DNA from: Tritonibacter mobilis
Lineage (GTDB): Bacteria > Pseudomonadota > Alphaproteobacteria > Rhodobacterales > Rhodobacteraceae
DNA length: 64,000 nucleotides
NCBI RefSeq assembly: GCF_001681715.1
Contig: NZ_LNWY01000005.1
Coordinates: forward strand, 186,001 to 250,000
Direction: 5' to 3'
In this document: positions 25,476-34,498 of the stretch, piece after piece
How positions within the stretch are numbered: position 1 is the first letter of the stretch
How the letters are laid out: each line of letters starts with the position of its first letter
Translations under genes and position numbers: made by a program
Notes under the pieces: model-generated
Told to the model about the DNA's origin: nothing
The model's database searches: none
What the model saw: the letters and a program-made list of their open reading frames with translations, nothing else

Positions 25476-26759
25476 ATGAGCAAGATCAAAGAACTGCGCG
25501 AGAACGCACAGAAACTTCTCACCGAGGCCACCAGCCTGCGCGATGGGATCACCGACAAAACACCATTGGAAGAGGCGCGCGCCGCCAATGACAAGTTCGA
25601 CGCGATGATGGATCAATACGACGGTCTCATCAAAGAGGCCGAGCGCGAAGAGCGGGCGGCAAAAGCACAGCGCGAGGCCGAAGAACGCCGCGAGCAGGAA
25701 GAGCGTGCAGAGCGCGAAAGCCGCCGTCCGGGTCAGGACGAGACCCGCCATCAGCCCGACGCGGATGTGAGCGAAGAATACCGCGAGGCCTTCCGGCTTT
25801 ACCTGGCCACCGGGGCGGATCTGTCGGAGCTGGACCGTGAAGCGCGCGCGGCCCTGCGCCGGGGCTATCGCGAAGACCGGGCGCAAAACGCAGGCACCGG
25901 CGCGCAGGGTGGCTTTTTGGTGCCCACCACTCTGGCGGGCTTTATCAATGTGGCCGCGGCCGCCCATGGCCCGATGATGGATGGGCAGATTGCCACGGAG
26001 ATCAACCTCGCCAATGGCGCGCCCTTTGATCTGCCCACGGTGGATGACACCACCCAAGAGGCCAAACCCCACGCGGAGGGCGATGAGGGCAAGGACGACG
26101 ACAGCGGTGACATTGCACTCGGCAAGACCACATTGCTGGCCTATGCGCTGGCGACGCCCTGGATCAAATGGTCCTTTGAGCTGGCGCAGGATTCCGCCTT
26201 TGGCTTTGAACCACTTCTGGGCAAGCTGATCGGCGAGCGGATCGGGCGCAAGGGCAATGCCTGGCTGACCACCGGCAGCGGCAACAATGAGCCTCTGGGC
26301 TTTGTGACCGGCGCGCCGGTGGGCCATGTGGCGGCTGCTACAGATGCGCTCACCTTTGATGAGATCCTCGATCTGGAGCACTCGGTGGACCCGGCCTATC
26401 GCGGCGGGCCCAAGGTGCGCTACCAGATGCATGACCAGTCGGTGAAGGCGCTGCGCAAGCTCAAGGATGGCAATGGCCGCTATCTGTGGTCCGATGGCGA
26501 TGTCACCAAGGGCGTGCCTGCCACGCTCAATGGGCGGCCTGTGTCATTTAACCAGGCGATGGCACAGATCGGTGCGGGCACCAAACCCATCGCTTACGGT
26601 GACTTCTCGGAATATTACGTGCGCAAAGTGGGCAATCCGCTCCTTGGCGTGGCGCGCGAGAAGTTCTTCCCCAACCTCGCCATCATGGGCGTGCATCGCA
26701 TCGATGGGGCCCCGGCGCAGACCAAGGCCATCAAGGTCCTACAGATGAAAGCGGCCTGA
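25476..26759 (+). CDS. Major capsid protein (HK97 fold)
   Basis: 427 aa. The first 100 residues form a charged coiled coil (AKAQREAEERREQEERAERE), the scaffolding-like delta domain removed by the protease. The shell domain starts at about residue 115 (GGFLVPTTLAGFI) and includes LITTGSGNNEPLGFV-like (LTTGSGNNEPLGF), PAYRGGPKVRYQMHDQ and GDFSEYYVRKVG, all typical of Phage_capsid proteins. The ATG at 25476 follows GAGGA. A longer frame reaching back to 25296 overlaps the protease gene and is rejected. Confidence 0.95.
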   Translation: MSKIKELRENAQKLLTEATSLRDGITDKTPLEEARAANDKFDAMMDQYDGLIKEAEREERAAKAQREAEERREQEERAERESRRPGQDETRHQPDADVSEEYREAFRLYLATGADLSELDREARAALRRGYREDRAQNAGTGAQGGFLVPTTLAGFINVAAAAHGPMMDGQIATEINLANGAPFDLPTVDDTTQEAKPHAEGDEGKDDDSGDIALGKTTLLAYALATPWIKWSFELAQDSAFGFEPLLGKLIGERIGRKGNAWLTTGSGNNEPLGFVTGAPVGHVAAATDALTFDEILDLEHSVDPAYRGGPKVRYQMHDQSVKALRKLKDGNGRYLWSDGDVTKGVPATLNGRPVSFNQAMAQIGAGTKPIAYGDFSEYYVRKVGNPLLGVAREKFFPNLAIMGVHRIDGAPAQTKAIKVLQMKAA

Positions 26760-26762
26760 GCC

Positions 26763-27335
26763 ATGGCGATGGAGCGTCTTACCCCACCGGCAGAGGTGCC
26801 GGTGGATCTCGCCCAACTGCGCGCGCATCTGCGGCTGGAAGAGGGCGAAGAGGATGGCCACCTGCAGCATTGTCTGGATGTGGCGGTGGCACAGTTTGAC
26901 GGTGACGATGGCGAGCTGGGCCTCGCGCTGGTGCATCAGGTCTGGCAGCAGAGCTTTCCCCATGTGCCCGGAGCAGGTGGATCGGTGGAGTTGATGCTGG
27001 GCCCGGTGGCCTCGGTGGATCAGATCGAGGTCTATACGCCTGCAGGAACTTGGGAGGTCGTGACCGCACCTGAGCTCTTTGAGCTCGGCGGGCGGTTCTA
27101 TGTCCAGACGCGCAACTGGCCCCGCCCGGGGCGCTGCCCGCTGCCGCTCAAGATCCGCTTTACTGCAGGCTTTGGCACAGCTGCCGATGTGCCAAAACCC
27201 ATCTGTCATGCCATCCTCTTGTTTGCCGCGCATCTTTATCAGGCGCGGTCTCCGGTGGTCATGGAGGGCAAACCGGCAGAGGTGCCCCTGTCGATCGCGC
27301 ATCTGGTGGCCCCCTATAAAAGCTGGTGGCGGTGA
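26763..27335 (+). CDS. Head-tail connector (gp6-like)
   Basis: 190 aa. The N-terminal helix-rich part (PVDLAQLRAHLRLEEGEEDGHLQHCLDVA) is the pattern of Phage_connect_1/gp6-like adaptors that sit under the portal. The C-terminal part has IRFTAGFG and VPKPICHAILLFAAHLYQ, as in GTA-like adaptor proteins. It starts three bases after the capsid stop and overlaps the following gene (TGATG). Confidence 0.87.
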   Translation: MAMERLTPPAEVPVDLAQLRAHLRLEEGEEDGHLQHCLDVAVAQFDGDDGELGLALVHQVWQQSFPHVPGAGGSVELMLGPVASVDQIEVYTPAGTWEVVTAPELFELGGRFYVQTRNWPRPGRCPLPLKIRFTAGFGTAADVPKPICHAILLFAAHLYQARSPVVMEGKPAEVPLSIAHLVAPYKSWWR

Positions 27336-27670
27336 TGAGCATCACGGAACGGAATCGCCGCATTCTCTTTCTTGAGGCACGGCGCGAAGAGAATGATGCG
27401 GGCGAAGAAGAGGTCACCGGCTGGGACACGCTGTTTTATCGCTGGGCGGCCTATGAGCCGGTGAGCGATGGCGAGCGGCTCCGGGCGGCGGCGGTGGAAC
27501 AGCTCAGCGATGCACGGTTCCGGGTGCTGTGGTCGGGGCCCATGGTACAGATCACCGGCGCGCATCGGCTGCGGTTTGACGGTGCGGATTGGCAGATCAC
27601 CGGCCTCAAACAGCGCGGCTTTAAAGGAGAGATCGAGATCACCGCCTGGAAGATTCCGGAGGTGTCTTGA
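27335..27670 (+). CDS. Head-tail adaptor / head closure protein
   Basis: 111 aa, mostly beta, with features of the Phage_H_T_join family (SPP1 gp16-like): ITERNRRILFLEARREENDAGEEEVTGWDTLFYRWAAYEPVS and FRVLWSGPMVQITGAHRLRFDGADWQITGL. The ATG at 27335 shares its A with the upstream TGA; an alternative start at 27326 would overlap more. Confidence 0.83.
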   Translation: MSITERNRRILFLEARREENDAGEEEVTGWDTLFYRWAAYEPVSDGERLRAAAVEQLSDARFRVLWSGPMVQITGAHRLRFDGADWQITGLKQRGFKGEIEITAWKIPEVS

Positions 27671-28143
27671 TGGCCGTCAAAATGCGCATCAAGGGCGCGG
27701 GCGACATTGAGCGCGCGCTGGCAGCACTGCCGCGTGGCACCGCCAAAGGGGTGATGCGGCGCGCCATGAAGAAGAGCCTCAAACCGGCGGCACAGATGGC
27801 GGAGGCGGCCTCGCCCTTTGCCATTGCGGTGACCGCCAAGCTGACCGCCCGCCAGGCGCGTGAGGCGCGCGGAGATCGAGGGCGCAGCAAGGTGGTGCTC
27901 TATGTGGGACCGGTTGAGCCAGATGGCGGTGATGCCCCGCATGCGCATCTTTATGAGTTTGGCACCGGCCCCCGCGTGCAAAGCTCCACTCGACGCGCCA
28001 CCGGGTCGATGCCCGCGCGGCCTTTCCTGCGCCCGGCTTGGGACGCCAGCCAAGCCATGATGCTGGCGACACTCAAACGCGAGGTTTGGGCGGAGATCGA
28101 GAAAAGCCTGGAGCGCGCCCGGCGCAAGGCAGCGCGCGCATGA
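27670..28143 (+). CDS. HK97 gp10-like tail-completion protein
   Basis: 157 aa. The first part (MRIKGAGDIERALAALPRGTAKGVMRRAMKKSLKPAAQMAEAAS) and the later HAHLYEFGTGP and PARPFLRPAWD are hallmarks of HK97-gp10 family proteins at the head-tail interface. The ATG at 27670 overlaps the preceding stop by one base. It overlaps the next gene by four bases. Confidence 0.9.
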   Translation: MAVKMRIKGAGDIERALAALPRGTAKGVMRRAMKKSLKPAAQMAEAASPFAIAVTAKLTARQAREARGDRGRSKVVLYVGPVEPDGGDAPHAHLYEFGTGPRVQSSTRRATGSMPARPFLRPAWDASQAMMLATLKREVWAEIEKSLERARRKAARA

Positions 28144-28502
28144 GTATGGAGCGCGAGGTGAGAGAGGCCCTCAAACCTCTGGGACATCCGGTGGTCTGGG
28201 GCGCGTTTGACAGAGATGTGGGCTTTCCCCGCATCAGCCTGCAGCGGATCTCCACAGTAACGCGCTACTCGCTCCGGGGGCGCGCGGATCTCGAGACCGC
28301 GCGGGTGCAGGTGAACATTGCCGCCAAGACCTATGGCGCGTTGCTGAGCCTTGGCCGCGAGGTCTCAACCACGCTCACCACCTATCGCGGCGGATCGGTG
28401 ATCCGCATCAAAGAGCTGACCCGGCGGGATTCCCATGTGGAGACCGGCGGTGATGTGATCCGGCTGCAAATGCTGGATGTGCAGGTGCGCTACCGCGCCT
28501 GA
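28140..28502 (+). CDS. DUF3168-type tail terminator protein
   Basis: 120 aa. The sequence PRISLQRISTVTRYSLRGRADLETARVQVNIAAKTYGALLSLGREVSTTL has the pattern of DUF3168/gp17-like tail-completion proteins. These bind the end of the tail tube and stop polymerisation. The ATG at 28140 is set by the ATGA overlap. Confidence 0.82.
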   Translation: MSMEREVREALKPLGHPVVWGAFDRDVGFPRISLQRISTVTRYSLRGRADLETARVQVNIAAKTYGALLSLGREVSTTLTTYRGGSVIRIKELTRRDSHVETGGDVIRLQMLDVQVRYRA

Positions 28503-28550
28503 TGTGGCCGGGCAACCGGCGCTTTCCACTACTTTATGAAAGGACGAGCC

Positions 28551-28994
28551 ATGGCAGAGAATGTCATCGCAGGCGATCTGGCGGATATTGAATGGTCCCC
28601 GGATGGAGAAGAGGCGACATTTGTCGTCATCAAGGGCTGTAAAACCGTGGGCATCCCCGAGGAAAACCCGGAATACCGGGACCGCACCTCGCTGGATAGC
28701 CCCGGTCGGTCGCGTGAATGGGGCGTGGGCCTCACCGACACCAGCGAGCTCACGCTGAGCTGCTTTTATTCCTCCGAACTCTATGAGCAGGCGGCGGCCT
28801 ATAAGGCGGCAGGCAAGCCCGTGTTCTTCCGGGTGAAGCTGCCGCAGATGGAGGGTCAGGCCACCACGGGGGATGTCTTTGCCTACAAAGCCTTCGTGAA
28901 CCCGTCGGTGCCGTCGGTCGACCATGAGGGCGACCTGATGACCGATCTCAAACTGCGCCCCACCGGGCTCATCAGCTGGACCAAAGGGAGCTAA
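28551..28994 (+). CDS. Major tail tube protein
   Basis: 147 aa, beta-rich. DIEWSPDGEEATFVVIKGCKTVGIPEENPEYRDRT at the start and DTSELTLSCFYSSELYEQA in the middle match small siphovirus tail tube proteins of the GTA/TP901 kind. It is placed between the tail terminator and the tail-assembly chaperones, the standard site for the tube gene. AGGACG precedes the chosen ATG at 28551. Confidence 0.82.
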   Translation: MAENVIAGDLADIEWSPDGEEATFVVIKGCKTVGIPEENPEYRDRTSLDSPGRSREWGVGLTDTSELTLSCFYSSELYEQAAAYKAAGKPVFFRVKLPQMEGQATTGDVFAYKAFVNPSVPSVDHEGDLMTDLKLRPTGLISWTKGS

Positions 28995-28997
28995 GGG

Positions 28998-29366
28998 ATG
29001 ATTGCGGCAGCAACACTGAAGCAGGGCAAAAGCACCCACAAACTGCGCTTCACCACCGGCGCGCTGATGCGCTTTGAAGAAGACAATAATGGCACAGCCT
29101 TTGATGTGCTCCTGGATGATCTGATTCAGGGCAAAGGCGGTGTGCGCCTGTTGATCTCGGCACTGGCGGCGGGGCTGGAGGATGGCGCAGGCGTCAGCCG
29201 CGAAGAGGCAATTGCGCTGGTCGATGCGGCGGGTGGTGCGCGGCAGGTGGTGCCCTTTGTGGGCGACGCCATCGCCAAAGCCTTCCCACCCCCAAAGGGT
29301 GATGCACCCGGCACCGGTGATGGGGAGGCGACAGCGGGAAAGGCCCGCCCCCCGGCGGGGGCGTAG
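28998..29366 (+). CDS. Tail assembly chaperone G
   Basis: 122 aa. It resembles GTA-type gp10 and phage tail-assembly chaperones: KLRFTTGALMRFEEDNNG, then helical LLDDLIQGKGGVRLLISALAAGLED. The C-terminus is a Pro/Gly/Ala-rich tail (KGDAPGTGDGEATAGKARPPAGA) encoded across a slippery site, so part of the ribosomes should shift into the next frame and make the longer GT form. The protein coats the tape measure during tail assembly. Confidence 0.8.
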   Translation: MIAAATLKQGKSTHKLRFTTGALMRFEEDNNGTAFDVLLDDLIQGKGGVRLLISALAAGLEDGAGVSREEAIALVDAAGGARQVVPFVGDAIAKAFPPPKGDAPGTGDGEATAGKARPPAGA

Positions 29367-29683
29367 ACTGGAGCGCGCTTTATGCGTCGTGGTGTGAGCT
29401 GGGCTTGCACCACGCCAGCTTTGAGGGCGTGACCTTCAAGGAATACGATCTCATCACCCGGGCGCGGATCCGGGCCAAGGATGCGCAGGTGGAAGCGCGC
29501 CGGGTGCTCAATCAAGAGCTGGGCGTGCTGGTGAGCCACGCTTTCCACAATCCCAAAAAGATGCCGGATTTTACCAAAGCCTCGGCCCCAAAGGGCCAAG
29601 GCAGCCGCGATCCTGCGCATGAGCTGGCCGCTCTGCGCGCAGGCCTGATGAATATGCACTTCCAAAGCAAGAAAGGGCCTTAG
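28998..29683 (+). CDS. Tail assembly chaperone GT, made by programmed -1 frameshift
   Basis: Reading G to codon 115 (AAG at 29340-29342) and slipping back one base continues in the frame ending at 29683 and gives about 228 aa. The T part begins GPPPGGGVDWSALYASWCELGLHHASFEGVTF and contains KEYDLITRARIRA, ending ...HFQSKKGP, the pattern of second tail chaperones. No good start codon or ribosome binding site precedes the T part alone (only a TTG at 29405), supporting expression by frameshift. The gene directly before the tape measure is the standard place for it. Confidence 0.8.
29336..29362 (+). promoter_or_regulatory. Programmed -1 ribosomal frameshift signal (G GGA AAG plus hairpin)
   Basis: The heptamer G-GGA-AAG (29336-29342) is in the zero frame of the G gene and equals the lambda G/GT slippery sequence. 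Four bases later a GC-only hairpin (GCCCCC at 29347-29352, loop CGGC, GGGGGC at 29357-29362) can stall the ribosome. Upstream of 29321 the -1 frame is closed by TGA codons at 29300 and 29318, so the shift must occur here. Confidence 0.85.
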
Positions 29684-32600
29684 ATGTCCGCAGTAATTGG
29701 CGCGCTGCGCGGCGTGCTCTCGATGGATTCCGCAGCCTTTGAGACGGGCGCAAAGCGGGCCAAGGCCACCATGGGCACGGTGGAGCGGCGCATGGTGCGC
29801 CTGGCGGGGCATATGGAGCGCGCCGGGCGTCGCATGGCGCTTGGCCTCACCCTGCCCATGGCCGGGGCGGCCGCGGTGGCCATCCGCTCCAGCCTGCAGA
29901 TCGTGGATGCGCAAGCCAAGATGGCGCAATCGCTGGGCACCACGGTGGCCTCGATGCAGGTTCTGGAGCGCGCCGCAGATCTCTCCGGGGTCTCCATGGG
30001 CGAGATGCAACAGGCCACATTGCAGCTCACCAAACGTCTGAGCCAGGCGGCGGGCGGCAGCGGGGCTGCGGCCAAGGCGCTGGGGCGGCTTAAACTAAGT
30101 GCTGCGGAGCTGCAGGCACTGCCACTCGATCAGCGCCTGTCAAAGATCCAATCGGCATTGGCGGAGTATGTGCCAGAGGCCGAGCGCGCGGCAGTGGCCT
30201 CGGATCTCTTTGGCAGCCGGGCGGGGTTGATCTTCACCCGCGTCGATGGGGCCGCCCTGCGCACCGCAGCGCAGGATGTGAGCCGCTTTGGTGTGGCAAT
30301 CTCCGAGGTGGATGCGGATCAGATCGAGCTCACCAATGACGCGCTGTCGCGCATGAGCCTTGCCGGGCGGGGTCTGGCCAATCAGGTGACGGTGGCGCTG
30401 GCCCCGGCGCTGCAATCGCTGAGTGACCGCGCCGCAGATCTGGCGAGCTGGTTCAATGGGCTGTCCGATGGCACCAAACGCATCATTGCCACCACCGGTT
30501 TGATTGCCGGAGCGGTGGGCCCGGCGGCGCTGGCGCTGGGGTTGATGTTGAAGATCTCCGCCCCGCTGGCGGTGGCGATGGGGGCTGTGGTCTCCACGGT
30601 GGCCCTGGCCCCGCTGCGCTTTGCGGCGGCGGCCAAATCGGCCATTGCGCTGGAAATCGCCCTTGGGGCCACCTCGACCAAGGCGGCAGTGGCGAGCCTT
30701 GCAATAAAAGGCCTGCAGCGCGGGTTACTGCTGTTGCGCGGTGCGGTGATTGCCACCGGCATTGGCGCGCTGGTGGTGGGGGCTGGCTATCTGGCGATGA
30801 AGTTCCACCAGTTGGTGGTGGCCACCGGCGGCTGGGGGGCGGCGCTCAGAGCGCTTGGCACTCTGGCGGTGGGCGTCTGGGAGGGGATCAAAACCAGCGC
30901 GGCGGCGATTAAACCCTCGCTGGCCGCAATCTGGTCGCAGGTGCAGGCGGGCTTTACCCGCATGCTGCAGGATCTGTCGCTAAATTGGGGCAACTTCTTA
31001 TGGACGCTCTCGCAAGGCATGCGGGGTCTCCCCGGATTGTCCGAGGTGCAGCAGAGTTTGCGCAATGCCTCGGATCAGGCCATCGACAAGGTGATGGAGC
31101 TGGATCTTGCGGCCAGCTCTTTTGAGGGGCGCGTGATCCGGTTGCGCAAAGAGGCTGCAGGCCAGCTCACGGCGGGGTTTGAGAAAGCCGGGGCGGCCAT
31201 GCGCAACCTCTCTGGCCAGATGACCAGCGCCAATGACGCCATTGAGGCGGGAGATGACAGCGCAGATGCGCTGGCCAATACGCTGAACACTTTGGATGAG
31301 GCGCTGGATGATGGATCCGGCGGCGGTGTGGCGGGCAGCCTGCAGACCACCACTGAGGCCGCGGGGGATCTGAGTTCTGAGCTGGAGGGGCCGCTCTCAA
31401 CGGCAGTGGATGGCGTGGCGCGCTCCTTTGGCGATTGGATCGCCGATGGTCTGCGCGACTTCCGCTCCATGTGGGATGGGATCAAACAGGCCGCCAAACG
31501 CGGGCTGGCGGATCTGGCCGCAAGCTTTGCCAAGAACCAGATCCGCATTGCGCTGGGGCTGTCGCTCACAGGGGCCGGATCGGCCGCGCAGGCGGCGGGC
31601 GGCCTGCTGGGTGGTGGCCTCTTTGGGGGTGGCGCTGGCGGTGGCGGCGGTCTTCTGTCGGGGCTTCTGGGCAAAGGTCTGGGTGGATTGTTTGGCGGCG
31701 GGGGTGCCTTGGGTGGCATTGCCTCAGGTCTGGGCGGGGTGTTCTCCGGTGGCGGGCTTGGCTCGAGCTTTGCCAATCTCGGTGGGTTGCTTTCGGGGTC
31801 CGTCGGGGGCTTTGGTGCGCTTGGGGCCGCCCTGCCTGCGGTGGGCATTGTGCTGGGCGGTGTGGCGCTTCTCAAAAAGGCCTTTGGCCGCAAATATAAA
31901 CACTCCGGCATCCGCGGCTCTTTTGGGGCCACGGGCTTTGAGGGCAGCGCCTTTGACTTTTACAAAGGCGGCTGGTTCCGCAGCAACAAGACCAAGTATC
32001 GCGGTCTGGATCCGGAGCTGGACCGCGCCCTTGATCTGCAGTTTGGCTCCTTGCGCGACCACCTCAAGGACATGGGCGGCTCTCTCGGTCTTTCCATTGA
32101 GGCGCTGAAAGACTTCCGTGGCGCCAGCTTTGAGATCATCACCAATGGCAAAAGCCAGGAGGACATCCAGCGCGAGTTGGCCGCCCATATGGAGAACGCC
32201 AGCGATCAGATGGCAGAGCTGCTGTTGGGCACGGAGGAATTTGCCAAGATCGGTGAGAGCGCCACACAAACCCTCTCGCGTCTCTCGGGAAGTCTGACCC
32301 GCGTCAATGACGCCATGGATCTGTTGGGCCGGGCCGAGTTTGATGTCTCGCTTGAGGGGGCCGATCTGGCCTCTGATCTTCTTGAGGCCTTTGGTGGCTC
32401 TGATGCCTTCTCGGTGGCGATCTCCAGCTATTTTAGCGGCTTTTACACGGAGGCGGAGCGCAGCGAGGTCTTGATGCGCCGCCTGCAGGAAGAGTTCGAA
32501 GCGCTCGGCATTGCCATGCCCAGCTCGCGCGATGGCTTTCGCGCCCTGGTGGAAAGTCTCGATCTGACCACGGAGGGCGGCCAGGCGCTTTATGCGGATC

Positions 32601-34498
32601 TGCTGCGCCTGTCGGGCGCGCTTGGCGATGTGCTGCCCAAGGTCGGGGCCTTCACCGCAGAACTGGCGGGGCTGGCGCAAGAGATCGGCGGCGAGATTGG
32701 GGTGCAGATCGAGGCCGCACAGCAGATGGTGACCGAGGCGCGCGATGCGGCTCAGGCTTGGCGGCGCACCGCAGAGAGCCTGCGCGGCTTTGTGGCGGAT
32801 CTGGTCAACACAGAGCTCACGGCGGCCAGCGGTGGGCAGACCGAGGCGATCCTGCGCGCGCGGATGGATGCGGCCTTTGCCAAGGTGCAGGCGGGGGATA
32901 TGGCGGCGGCGGCAGACCTGCCGGAGTTGGCCCGCGCCTTCCTGCGCCGGGCACGCGAGACGGCCAGCACGGAGCTTGATTATCGCCGCATTGCCGCCGA
33001 GGTGCAGGGTCGCCTCGCTTTTGCGGCGGGGATTGCCGAGCTGGAAGCAGGCAATGATGAGGTGCTGGCGGGGCTTTATGAGCAGCAGATCGAGCTTCTC
33101 ACATCGCTGGGCACCTTCTTGCAGTTGGAAAGCCTCACCGGCGATCAGGTGGCTGAGCTGAGCGAAGGCGTGCAAGAGCTGGCGCAGGATTGGGATGGCA
33201 CGGTGGCCGCCTTTGAGAGCTCGCTTGCCGCGTTGCAGGATGCCATCGAGAGCGCCGAAGCCTTCAGCTATGAGGATCTGGTGGGCGCGCTTGATGTGGC
33301 GGTGACACTGGATGACAGCGCCCCGGACTGGCTGCGCGAGCTGGTCGAACAGGCCGACACCGGCATACGCACCACATTGGACTTCATCATTCGTCGGGAT
33401 GATCTGACCGCAGCGGATCGCTGGATTGCCACCCATGCGCTCTCGCAGCATGTGGCAACGCTGGATCTGGTGCTGGGATCGGATCTGGATGAGGCCACCC
33501 GCACGCTGGCGCTGACCACGGCGGCGGATCTGCGCCGCAGCCTGCGTCTGGATCTGGCGCAGGATCTTGATCCGGACACCCGCGCCCTGGTGCTGACCAA
33601 ATCCGCCAATCTGTCGCGCCGCATCAATGTGGCGCTGACCGGTGAAGGGGCGGATACGGTGGCGCAGCTCACTGAGATTGCCAATCTCATCGGCAGTGGC
33701 GAAGGCAGCGGGCGGCTCACCTTTGGTGGCGGCGTGGTGCTGGAGGCAGATGATGTCTTTGCCGATCTTGTCGACAGCACCGGCGAGCTGGTGGAGCCGA
33801 TGGAGCGGCTGCGGGGCATGCTGGCGGAGCTGCGCGATGCGGTGGATGCAGATCGCGCAGCACGAGAGGCCGAGCAGCAGCTCGCCAAACTGCAGGCGCA
33901 GGGGCGTGGCTTGGCGCTGGGGCTCGAAGATCGCAGCGAGGCCTCGGGCCTTATTGCTCAGATCGCCGCACTTGAGCAGCGCACCGGCGTCTCCCTGCGC
34001 CGCAGTGGCAACCGCGATGCAGAGCTGCATGTGGACCCCGAGACCGGTCGCATTCAATATGATGCGGATTGGGTCTCTTATGGGTCAGGCGCGGATCTGG
34101 CCGGCTGGAAAAAAGCCTTCTGGGCCGATGGCGGGCTGGAGGATCAGATCGCCGCCTATAACAAGCGCCATGCCAAAAGCAGCAAGGCGCTGGAACAGCT
34201 GCGCGCCCAGGTGCGCGAGCTGGGCGGCATTCCGGCCTTTGCCCGCGGCGGCGCGCATCGGGGTGGTGCGCGCATTGTCGGCGAGCGCGGCTGGGAGATC
34301 GAGACCACCGGCCCCTCGCGCATTCACAGCCACGCCGAGTCTGTGGCCATGCTGGACAATCGCCCGCTTGCCAAGGGGGTGGAGGAGCTGACCCGCCATG
34401 TGGTGGCGCAGGGTCAGGTGGTGCGCATGTTGGTGGATCGCATCGCCACCCATCTGGATGGATGGGATGAGGTGGGGCTGCCGGGGGAGCGGAGCTGA
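29684..34498 (+). CDS. Tape measure protein
   Basis: 1604 aa, the longest gene of the prophage, setting tail length and later helping DNA entry. The N-terminal 120 residues (GALRGVLSMDSAAFETGAKRAKATMGTVERRMVRLAGHME) are the TMP start. Hydrophobic segments lie at about residues 260-300 and 345-370. A Gly-rich stretch occupies about 630-730 (GLLGGGLFGGGAGGGGGLLSGLL), followed by helical regions to the end. The C-terminus has FARGGAHRGGARIVGERGWEIETTGPSRIHS, a common TMP ending. At roughly 1.5 Angstrom per residue the tail would be about 240 nm (a rule of thumb, not a measurement). It overlaps the next gene (TGATG). Confidence 0.95.
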   Translation: MSAVIGALRGVLSMDSAAFETGAKRAKATMGTVERRMVRLAGHMERAGRRMALGLTLPMAGAAAVAIRSSLQIVDAQAKMAQSLGTTVASMQVLERAADLSGVSMGEMQQATLQLTKRLSQAAGGSGAAAKALGRLKLSAAELQALPLDQRLSKIQSALAEYVPEAERAAVASDLFGSRAGLIFTRVDGAALRTAAQDVSRFGVAISEVDADQIELTNDALSRMSLAGRGLANQVTVALAPALQSLSDRAADLASWFNGLSDGTKRIIATTGLIAGAVGPAALALGLMLKISAPLAVAMGAVVSTVALAPLRFAAAAKSAIALEIALGATSTKAAVASLAIKGLQRGLLLLRGAVIATGIGALVVGAGYLAMKFHQLVVATGGWGAALRALGTLAVGVWEGIKTSAAAIKPSLAAIWSQVQAGFTRMLQDLSLNWGNFLWTLSQGMRGLPGLSEVQQSLRNASDQAIDKVMELDLAASSFEGRVIRLRKEAAGQLTAGFEKAGAAMRNLSGQMTSANDAIEAGDDSADALANTLNTLDEALDDGSGGGVAGSLQTTTEAAGDLSSELEGPLSTAVDGVARSFGDWIADGLRDFRSMWDGIKQAAKRGLADLAASFAKNQIRIALGLSLTGAGSAAQAAGGLLGGGLFGGGAGGGGGLLSGLLGKGLGGLFGGGGALGGIASGLGGVFSGGGLGSSFANLGGLLSGSVGGFGALGAALPAVGIVLGGVALLKKAFGRKYKHSGIRGSFGATGFEGSAFDFYKGGWFRSNKTKYRGLDPELDRALDLQFGSLRDHLKDMGGSLGLSIEALKDFRGASFEIITNGKSQEDIQRELAAHMENASDQMAELLLGTEEFAKIGESATQTLSRLSGSLTRVNDAMDLLGRAEFDVSLEGADLASDLLEAFGGSDAFSVAISSYFSGFYTEAERSEVLMRRLQEEFEALGIAMPSSRDGFRALVESLDLTTEGGQALYADLLRLSGALGDVLPKVGAFTAELAGLAQEIGGEIGVQIEAAQQMVTEARDAAQAWRRTAESLRGFVADLVNTELTAASGGQTEAILRARMDAAFAKVQAGDMAAAADLPELARAFLRRARETASTELDYRRIAAEVQGRLAFAAGIAELEAGNDEVLAGLYEQQIELLTSLGTFLQLESLTGDQVAELSEGVQELAQDWDGTVAAFESSLAALQDAIESAEAFSYEDLVGALDVAVTLDDSAPDWLRELVEQADTGIRTTLDFIIRRDDLTAADRWIATHALSQHVATLDLVLGSDLDEATRTLALTTAADLRRSLRLDLAQDLDPDTRALVLTKSANLSRRINVALTGEGADTVAQLTEIANLIGSGEGSGRLTFGGGVVLEADDVFADLVDSTGELVEPMERLRGMLAELRDAVDADRAAREAEQQLAKLQAQGRGLALGLEDRSEASGLIAQIAALEQRTGVSLRRSGNRDAELHVDPETGRIQYDADWVSYGSGADLAGWKKAFWADGGLEDQIAAYNKRHAKSSKALEQLRAQVRELGGIPAFARGGAHRGGARIVGERGWEIETTGPSRIHSHAESVAMLDNRPLAKGVEELTRHVVAQGQVVRMLVDRIATHLDGWDEVGLPGERS

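Noticed and set aside
25179-26432. Minus-strand open frame opposite protease and capsid genes
   Set aside because: Crosses two well-defined plus-strand genes and has shadow-type composition.
29291-29297. Another slippery heptamer C-CCA-AAG in the G gene
   Set aside because: A -1 shift here meets TGA at 29300-29302 at once, so it cannot yield the GT fusion.
31724-34057. Long minus-strand open frame (over 770 codons) opposite the tape measure gene
   Set aside because: It is a by-product of G/C-rich codon use in the opposite gene; its sequence is rich in His/Arg/Gln without domains, and the plus-strand gene is clearly real.
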